Positions 58,425 to 64,000 of a DNA stretch of 64,000 nucleotides are shown in pieces (positions within the stretch are counted from its first letter, which is position 1; each line of letters opens with the position of its first letter). The translations under genes and the position numbers were made by a program. Source of the stretch: Rikenella microfusus (lineage in GTDB: Bacteria > Bacteroidota > Bacteroidia > Bacteroidales > VadinHA17); NCBI GenBank assembly GCA_020722575.1, contig DYKN01000006.1, forward strand, positions 1-64,000, read 5' to 3'. The notes below the pieces were generated by a model. The model made no database searches. It saw only the letters and a list, made by a program, of their open reading frames with translations, and had not been told where the DNA came from.

Positions 58425-59141
58425 GTGAAGATTTCATTGAACAAAATTTTTTTTGCAGGATTATTTCTGCTGAGCTGTGCGGAACTGTTTGCCCAGAAGG
58501 AGAAGCCTAAAAATGTTTCATGGTACGATGACAAATTCCTTCACTTTGGATTCTGCATCGGTTTTAATACCATGGATTTCAATATTACACCCTCACAAAT
58601 ATATCTCGAGACTGATTCTCTTTATCCGGAAGTTTCAATTTTGAATCCGGGTATAAATATTCAGGTAGTAACTGATATTAAACCAGCGGAGCATTTTGAT
58701 ATTCGTTTTTTACCAGGAGTATCTTTCGGTCAGAGGAATGTGAGGTTTTACAGGAACCAGGTACTTGAGAACGAACGGCAGAGACTTGAATCGTCGTTCA
58801 TAGAGTTTCCTCTTCTTCTAAAATATAAGGGAGATAGGCTTAATAATGTCAGGCCTTACATTATAGGGGGATTAAATTACCGTTATGATCTTGCAGGTAA
58901 GAAAGAGTATGATGAGGAGAAGCCGTTATATCTCCGTCTGAAGCGTTCAGATATTTATTTAGAGTTTGGACCGGGTTTTGATTTTTACCTGCCATATTTT
59001 AAGCTTTCCATTGAGTTGAAATTTTCTTCGGGTTTGAGAGATATACTGGTGCATGAACCAGCTCCGGGATATCCTCAGTATGCAAGGGCGATTGAAAAAA
59101 TGAAATCGCAGATCTGGATCGTTTCATTCCATTTCGAATAA
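58425..59141 (+). CDS. porT: PorT-family type IX secretion/gliding protein
   Basis: Outer-membrane-associated component of the type IX secretion system, needed in Porphyromonas for maturation of gingipains and in Flavobacterium (SprT) for gliding. 238 residues; a GTG start gives the signal peptide MKISLNKIFFAGLFLLSCAELFAQ. The mature protein is a beta-barrel of the PorT type: WYDDKFLHFGFCIGFNTMDFNI, VSFGQRNVRFY, RLESSFIEFPLLLKYKGDRLNNVRPYIIGGLNYRYDL, LEFGPGFDFYLPYFKLSIELKFSSGL. The neighbour ubiE supports the call. Other T9SS genes are not in the window. Confidence 0.87.
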   Translation: MKISLNKIFFAGLFLLSCAELFAQKEKPKNVSWYDDKFLHFGFCIGFNTMDFNITPSQIYLETDSLYPEVSILNPGINIQVVTDIKPAEHFDIRFLPGVSFGQRNVRFYRNQVLENERQRLESSFIEFPLLLKYKGDRLNNVRPYIIGGLNYRYDLAGKKEYDEEKPLYLRLKRSDIYLEFGPGFDFYLPYFKLSIELKFSSGLRDILVHEPAPGYPQYARAIEKMKSQIWIVSFHFE

Positions 59142-59143
59142 TC

Positions 59144-60721
59144 GTGATCAGGAAGGTTAATATTGTTGTTGACCCGGAAACGGCAGCCGATGAATCGAAA
59201 ATAAAAAAGATTGCTGCAAAATCAGCCGGTTTTAATCCTGATAGCATTACTGATTTCAAAGTAAACCGCAGATCTATTGATGCCCGACGCCGTAATATAA
59301 AAATCAATCTTGAAGTTCTGATTTCAGCCGGTGGATCTGAATATCTGCCAGGAATAACGCCATTCAGGCCGGTGAATGTAGAACGCAGCAGGGAGGTTTT
59401 AATTGTTGGAACCGGCCCTGCAGGTCTTTTTGCTGCATTGAGACTGATTGAACTGGGTCTCAAACCAGTTTTATTTGAGCGCGGGAAGGATGTGTCACGA
59501 AGGAAAAGGGATGTTGCCAGAATAAGCAGGGAACATCTGGTAGATCCTGAAAGCAATTATTGCTTTGGAGAGGGAGGCGCCGGAACGTTTTCTGATGGTA
59601 AACTTTATACCCGCTCACATAAAAGAGGTAATAACCTGAGAGTATTTGAACTTTTTTGTTATCATGGCGCTGACTTCCGAATATTATCTGATTCACACCC
59701 GCATATAGGTTCCGATAAACTGCCGGGTATAATTAAAAATATCAGAAAGTCGATCACAGAAGCAGGAGGCATAATTCTTTTCGACACAAAAGTTGAAGAT
59801 TTTATAATCAATGGCGACACTATAAAGGGTGTAATAACGGCTGATAACCGTAAGTTTTATGGTGAAAGTGTTATTCTTGCAACAGGTCATTCTGCCAGAG
59901 ATATTTATGATATTCTGAGGAAGCATTCGGTTGAGATGTCTTTCAAACCTTTTGCTGCTGGAGTAAGGGTTGAGCATCCGCAGGAGTTGATTGATGCTAT
60001 TCAATATCACGGCATATCGAGGGGTAAATATCTCCCTGCTGCTTCATATTCTCTTGCTGCCCAGGTTGCCGGCCGGGGAGTATTCTCTTTCTGTATGTGT
60101 CCTGGAGGTTTTATTATACCTTCAGCAACATCCACCAGTGAGATTGTTTTGAATGGAATGTCACCATCGGCCAGAAATTCACCTTTTGCAAATTCGGGCA
60201 TGGTGGTGGAAATAAGGGCTCGGGACTTTGTGGATTATACCGGATATGAAGTATTTGCAGGCATTGATTTTCAGAAAGAAATAGAACATCGAGCATGGGA
60301 ACAGGGCGGGAGGTGCCAGACAGCTCCGGCCCAGAGACTTGCAGATTTCGTAGCAGGTAAATCATCTTCTTCACTTCCGACCGTATCATATTTTCCTGGA
60401 GTAAAACCTTCAGCTCTTCATGAATGGCTTCCAGACTTCATTTGCAAAAGGCTGAGAGAAGGTTTCAAAATATTCGGTTCCAGAATGAAGGGATACCTGA
60501 CAAATGAAGCAGTGATTCTTGGAGTAGAATCGAGAACCTCTTCCCCGATTAGAATCTTGAGAGATGAAAAATCTCTCAGTCATATTCGCATTAAAGGTTT
60601 TTACCCATGTGGAGAGGGAGCCGGATACGCCGGCGGCATCGTTTCTTCAGCAATAGATGGAATAAGGGTGGCAGAAGCTGTAAATCAGTTTATCAAGGGA
60701 AACGTAAAAGATCACTATTGA
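59144..60721 (+). CDS. FAD-dependent oxidoreductase (NAD(P)/FAD type)
   Basis: Flavoprotein of 525 residues. The first 80 residues form a small alpha-beta domain (VNIVVDPETAADESKIKKIAAKSAGFNPDSITDFKVNRRSIDARRRNIKINLEVLI). The FAD Rossmann motif VLIVGTGPAGLFAALRLIELGLKPVLFERG follows near residue 85, with NYCFGEGGAGTFSDGKLYTR, VILATGHSARDIYDIL and the C-terminal FYPCGEGAGYAGGIVSSAIDGIRVAEAV. The family is widespread and listed as FAD-dependent protein of unknown substrate. GTG start at 59144, two bases after the porT stop, implies co-translation. Confidence 0.88.
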   Translation: MIRKVNIVVDPETAADESKIKKIAAKSAGFNPDSITDFKVNRRSIDARRRNIKINLEVLISAGGSEYLPGITPFRPVNVERSREVLIVGTGPAGLFAALRLIELGLKPVLFERGKDVSRRKRDVARISREHLVDPESNYCFGEGGAGTFSDGKLYTRSHKRGNNLRVFELFCYHGADFRILSDSHPHIGSDKLPGIIKNIRKSITEAGGIILFDTKVEDFIINGDTIKGVITADNRKFYGESVILATGHSARDIYDILRKHSVEMSFKPFAAGVRVEHPQELIDAIQYHGISRGKYLPAASYSLAAQVAGRGVFSFCMCPGGFIIPSATSTSEIVLNGMSPSARNSPFANSGMVVEIRARDFVDYTGYEVFAGIDFQKEIEHRAWEQGGRCQTAPAQRLADFVAGKSSSSLPTVSYFPGVKPSALHEWLPDFICKRLREGFKIFGSRMKGYLTNEAVILGVESRTSSPIRILRDEKSLSHIRIKGFYPCGEGAGYAGGIVSSAIDGIRVAEAVNQFIKGNVKDHY

Positions 60722-60754
60722 ACTTTATAATCATAGATTGTAAAAAATCTTATA

Positions 60755-61528
60755 TCATTGTAAGCTTCTCCTTGCAAATTCCGAAAAGACAATAGAAGCT
60801 GCCATTGCTGCATTAAGTGAATCTATTCCTGAAGTCGCATCTGTCATCTTCGGGATCATCAACCTGTGAGTTACAAAAGTCAGGCATTTTTCAGATATTC
60901 CCTGCGATTCGTTCCCGAGCAATATAACACCCCTGTTTTCCAGATTTGCAGTATAAATTGATTCTCCTTTTAGTAACGTTCCGTAAACCGGCAACTGCAA
61001 ACCGGATGCCCGGCCAAGAAACTCACCAAGATCAGTATAATAAACATTTATATTTATTATTGCTCCCATTGTTGCCTGTATAACCTTTGGATTATAAACA
61101 TCAACACAATTTGTTGAACATAAAATGTTTTTGAACCCAAACCAGGCCGCTGATCTGATAATGGTTCCAAGATTCCCGGGATCCTGAATAAAATCAAGTG
61201 CCACACATATCTCCCCGAGAATCAAATCGGCATCAAAAATTTTGTCGGGTATTTTTATAACTGCAAGTGCATTATGTGGCGTTTTCATCGTACTGACTCT
61301 TCTGAGTTCATTAAAGCTAACCGGTATGACTTCCCCTGCAGCATCACGACTATTTTTATCAAGTCTCGAAATATATTCAGGTTTTGCAACAAGTGTAACT
61401 ATTTCATAACCTGATGAAATGAATTCCTTCACCATTTTATCCCCCTCTATTACAAACATCCTGTTCTTCTCCCTATACTTCTTATTCTGGAGAGATAAAA
61501 TAAATTTTTGCTTGTTTTTACTCAGCAT
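60755..61528 (-). CDS. SpoU/TrmH-family RNA 2'-O-ribose methyltransferase
   Basis: SPOUT-class methyltransferase of 257 residues. N-terminal RNA-binding domain begins MLSKNKQKFILSLQNKKYREKNRMFVIEGDKMVKEFI (about 1-37), then the catalytic knot domain: CVALDFIQDPGNLGTIIRSAAWFGFKNI (motif 1, Asn-Leu-Gly-Thr and Arg), VILLGNESQGISEKCL (motif 2) and LMIPKMTDATSGIDSLNAAMAASIVFSEF (motif 3, SAM-binding). Target nucleotide, in 23S rRNA or tRNA, is not determinable. Divergent from the TamL gene. Confidence 0.92.
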   Translation of the reverse strand: MLSKNKQKFILSLQNKKYREKNRMFVIEGDKMVKEFISSGYEIVTLVAKPEYISRLDKNSRDAAGEVIPVSFNELRRVSTMKTPHNALAVIKIPDKIFDADLILGEICVALDFIQDPGNLGTIIRSAAWFGFKNILCSTNCVDVYNPKVIQATMGAIININVYYTDLGEFLGRASGLQLPVYGTLLKGESIYTANLENRGVILLGNESQGISEKCLTFVTHRLMIPKMTDATSGIDSLNAAMAASIVFSEFARRSLQ

Positions 61529-61565
61529 TTGTGATAAGGTTTTTTAATCTGCTTTTTAAATATGA

Positions 61566-61573
61566 TATATTTG
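61566..61573 (+). promoter_or_regulatory. -7 element before tamL
   Basis: TATATTTG fits the consensus, with TTTA at 61543-61546 as an imperfect -33 at 19 bp spacing. The predicted start near 61577 gives a leader of about 46 nt to the ATG at 61623. Confidence 0.55.
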
Positions 61574-61622
61574 TGAATAGTTTTTAAGGCAGAGATTGAA
61601 ATTATTTTTTTCTGATAAAAGT

Positions 61623-63950
61623 ATGAAAATTATAAAACACTTCCATCCGGTTGTGTTTCTAGCTTTCCTGATTGTATCATGTAATCCTACCAGATATGTT
61701 CCTGATGGTGAATATTTGCTCGACAAGAATATCATAAAGCTAAATAATGATAGGGTCAGTAAGGGTGATCTTTACCCATATATAAAACAGAAGCCAAATA
61801 AAAAAATCTTCTGGACAAGGTTTCATCTGGCCATGTTTAACTTTTCCAATCTTGAAAAAGAAAAATTTCCTCACAACTGGCTGAGGAAGATAGGCGAGGA
61901 ACCGGTAATTTTTGATAAAAGTGCAGTGGATAAATCAGTCAGCCAGATCAGGGCCTATCTGGTTTCAAAAGGTTATTTTGACAGTAAAGTAGGAGAAACA
62001 ATTGAGATTACTAAAAGAAAGGCAAAGGTATATTACGATGTCATCCTGAATACTCCCTATACAGTCAGAAATATTTATTATGAAATTGAGGATACTGCAA
62101 TTGCTTCGTTAGTTTATTTTGATACTATGGGGTGCATGATAGAAAAGGGGAAGCCTTATGATGCTGAAATTTTGCAGGCAGAGAGGGAAAGGCTCGAAAA
62201 GTTTATTCGCGATCACGGATTTTATAATTTTTCGGCTGAACATATTTATTTCAGAATCGACAGTACTATACCGGGCCGCCAGGTTGATATTTATTGCGGG
62301 ATAAAGAATTACCTGAGGATGGCACAGGGGAATAAACCCGTTACTGGGCAACATATTCAGTACAAAGTACGTGACATCTTCATTTATCCTGATTACAATC
62401 CCCGGGATTTTCTTACCGGAGGTGAAGAATATCAGAGGAGACTTGATACAATTTATTATAAAGGGTATTTTTTTGTGAGCAATCTGAAAAAGCCATCTAT
62501 AAGTTATGATTTGCTCCGGCAATCAATCTACCTCAGACCCGGGTTTACTTTCAGTCAGTCGGTATCAGAACGCTCGCATGCCAGACTTATGTCGCTTAAA
62601 ACATACCGGCTGGTTAATATTCTTTATAATGAAGTGTCCGGTTCTATTCCGGATGAAAGAGGCTTTAACTATCTTGACTGTATAGTTCAATTGACTCCCT
62701 TCAGCCGGCAATCATTTTCAGTTGAGCTCGAAGGGACTAACTCCGGAGGAAACCTTGGAGGGGCATTGAGCTTCATGTATCAGAATCGCAACCTGTTACA
62801 TGGAGCCGAACAATTTAACCTCAGAGTAAAAGGAGCATATGAGACTTTCTCACAATCAACGACAGGAATTAAAAGCACTCAGGAATTCGGAATAGAAACC
62901 GGCCTGCGTTTCCCGAAATTTATGCTTCCATTTATACAGAGTGAAAATTTTATACGAAAATATACTCCCTCAACTTCAATTCAGGTTTCTTATAATTATC
63001 AGAACCTGCCTGTTTACATACGCACCCTTGCAAATGCTTCTTTCAGCTATCAGTGGAATCAGGATAACTTCAGAACTCATTTTATCTACCCGCTTCAGAT
63101 TAACTTTGTAAAAATACCTTATATTGAACAGGATTATTATAATAATGTTATAGAAAAATCTTCTTACCTTAAAAACAGCTATGAAGATGTGCTGATTGCG
63201 GGAGGTGGCTATTCATTTGTTTACAACAGGCAGAAAATTAGAAGGTCAAGAAATAACTGGTTTGTCAGATTTAATGCCGAAGCCTCTGGAAATATTCTGA
63301 GAACAATAATGAGCCTTACGGGAGTTAAACCGGTAACCGATTCACTGATATCCCAATTCCATATTTTTAAACAACCTTTTGCACAATTTGTAAAAGGAGA
63401 TCTGGATATCAGATACAATAGAATCATTAATGACGTAAGCTCAATTGTTTTCAGGGGATTTGCCGGAGCAGGTGTTCCTTACGGTAATTCCCTTGCAATG
63501 CCCTTTGAAAAACAATACTTTGAAGGTGGTGCCAACGGAATTCGCGGATGGCAGGTTAGATCACTCGGACCTGGATCATATTCGCCTCCTGAAGCTAAAT
63601 ACGTAAACCAGACAGGAGACATAAAACTTGAGGCTAACATGGAATACCGATTCAAGCTCTTCTGGATACTTGAGGGAGCACTCTTCGCTGATGCAGGTAA
63701 TATTTGGGCTATCAGGGCAGATCCTCAGAGACCTGGTGCAAAATTCAGCTTCAATAAATTTTACGACGATATTGCAATAGGAACAGGCATCGGAATGAGA
63801 TTTGATCTTAAATTTGTCCTTTTCAGAGCAGACCTGGGATTTAAACTACGCGACCCGAAATATTCAGGAAGCGAGAAATGGCTCTTCAATCGATCAGAAT
63901 CGGTCGGAAAAAATGCAGCACTCGTAATAGCAATCGGCTATCCTTTCTGA
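61623..63950 (+). CDS. tamL: TamL-type Omp85 lipoprotein (BamA/TamA family)
   Basis: Outer-membrane assembly factor of 775 residues. The ATG at 61623 gives a lipoprotein signal with lipobox IVSC and the YVPDGEYLL motif typical of TamL, the lipidated TamA homolog of Bacteroidota. About 100-380 contains POTRA-like domains (DKSVSQIRAYLVSKGYFDSKVGETI, YDLLRQSIYLRPGFTF); the C-terminal half is a 16-stranded Omp85 barrel ending GIGMRFDLKFVLFRADLGFKLRDPK and the motif ALVIAIGYPF. The lid-lock motif is within PFEKQYFEGGANGIRGWQVRSLGPG. A TamB partner is expected nearby but the window ends 50 bp after the gene. Confidence 0.93.
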   Translation: MKIIKHFHPVVFLAFLIVSCNPTRYVPDGEYLLDKNIIKLNNDRVSKGDLYPYIKQKPNKKIFWTRFHLAMFNFSNLEKEKFPHNWLRKIGEEPVIFDKSAVDKSVSQIRAYLVSKGYFDSKVGETIEITKRKAKVYYDVILNTPYTVRNIYYEIEDTAIASLVYFDTMGCMIEKGKPYDAEILQAERERLEKFIRDHGFYNFSAEHIYFRIDSTIPGRQVDIYCGIKNYLRMAQGNKPVTGQHIQYKVRDIFIYPDYNPRDFLTGGEEYQRRLDTIYYKGYFFVSNLKKPSISYDLLRQSIYLRPGFTFSQSVSERSHARLMSLKTYRLVNILYNEVSGSIPDERGFNYLDCIVQLTPFSRQSFSVELEGTNSGGNLGGALSFMYQNRNLLHGAEQFNLRVKGAYETFSQSTTGIKSTQEFGIETGLRFPKFMLPFIQSENFIRKYTPSTSIQVSYNYQNLPVYIRTLANASFSYQWNQDNFRTHFIYPLQINFVKIPYIEQDYYNNVIEKSSYLKNSYEDVLIAGGGYSFVYNRQKIRRSRNNWFVRFNAEASGNILRTIMSLTGVKPVTDSLISQFHIFKQPFAQFVKGDLDIRYNRIINDVSSIVFRGFAGAGVPYGNSLAMPFEKQYFEGGANGIRGWQVRSLGPGSYSPPEAKYVNQTGDIKLEANMEYRFKLFWILEGALFADAGNIWAIRADPQRPGAKFSFNKFYDDIAIGTGIGMRFDLKFVLFRADLGFKLRDPKYSGSEKWLFNRSESVGKNAALVIAIGYPF

Positions 63951-64000
63951 TATTTTTGCTCCCGAACACTTCAGTAAATTCTTTCGCTTACTTTTTTGAA

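Overview
The window is from a member of the Bacteroidota, most likely an anaerobic free-living or environmental Bacteroidales/Marinilabiliales-type organism. Reasons: a single primary sigma factor of the short Bacteroidota type; promoters of the TTTG-N19-TAnnTTTG form; a tmRNA tag ending in NYALAA; a PorT type IX secretion protein; TamL; DUF4199; exported lipoproteins with Bacteroidota-type lipoboxes; and a large pyruvate:ferredoxin oxidoreductase (anaerobic carbon metabolism). No species can be named from this sequence alone.

Layout. 0.3-3.1 kb: a GH3 beta-glucosidase lipoprotein converging on tmRNA (ssrA), with tandem hairpin repeats between them. 3.25-8.9 kb: a thiamin operon with a promoter, TPP riboswitch, thi4-thiE-thiC-thiD and a TonB-dependent receptor. 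The thiazole branch uses a Thi4-type enzyme instead of ThiGH/ThiFS. 9.1-22.4 kb: a saccharolytic island with two more GH3 enzymes, a GH106-like alpha-L-rhamnosidase, a carboxylesterase, a CE1-type esterase and a metallo-beta-lactamase-fold hydrolase. It also holds an ECF sigma factor that has lost its region 4. No SusC/SusD pair is present. Small palindromic repeats sit between these genes. 22.5-26.8 kb: two translationally coupled exported amidohydrolase-like proteins. 26.9-30.8 kb: glycan assembly (GT4, heptose kinase HddA, guanylyltransferase HddC, polyprenyl-phosphate GT2).

30.8-48.3 kb is mostly housekeeping: DUF4199, SRP RNA, YrdC/YciO, TrkH-TrkA, ComEC, peptide deformylase-RuvX, PFOR, Rho (with a KEKE-rich insert and a ~200-nt leader), RpoD, Rpe, MiaA, a pRiA4b-ORF3-like protein and a LuxC-like reductase. 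48.4-52.1 kb: a BlaI repressor/M56 peptidase-TonB pair diverging from a MacB-type permease, followed by a SiaC-like protein. 52.2-64 kb: GapA, an unknown exported protein, a 42-residue lipoprotein, exported MsrB-MsrA, nitroreductase, SDR, MenG/UbiE, PorT, an FAD oxidoreductase, a SpoU methyltransferase and TamL.

How they fit: the 5' half is devoted to vitamin synthesis/uptake and plant-type glycoside breakdown, the 3' half to central metabolism and envelope biogenesis. I saw no CRISPR array, prophage, transposase or integron. The less ordinary points are the Thi4-based thiamin operon, the paired degenerate/intact amidohydrolases, the KEKE insert and long leader of rho, the BlaI operator overlapping a promoter, two apparently leaderless genes (ubiE, porT), a structured leader before the nitroreductase, and the sigma factor remnant.
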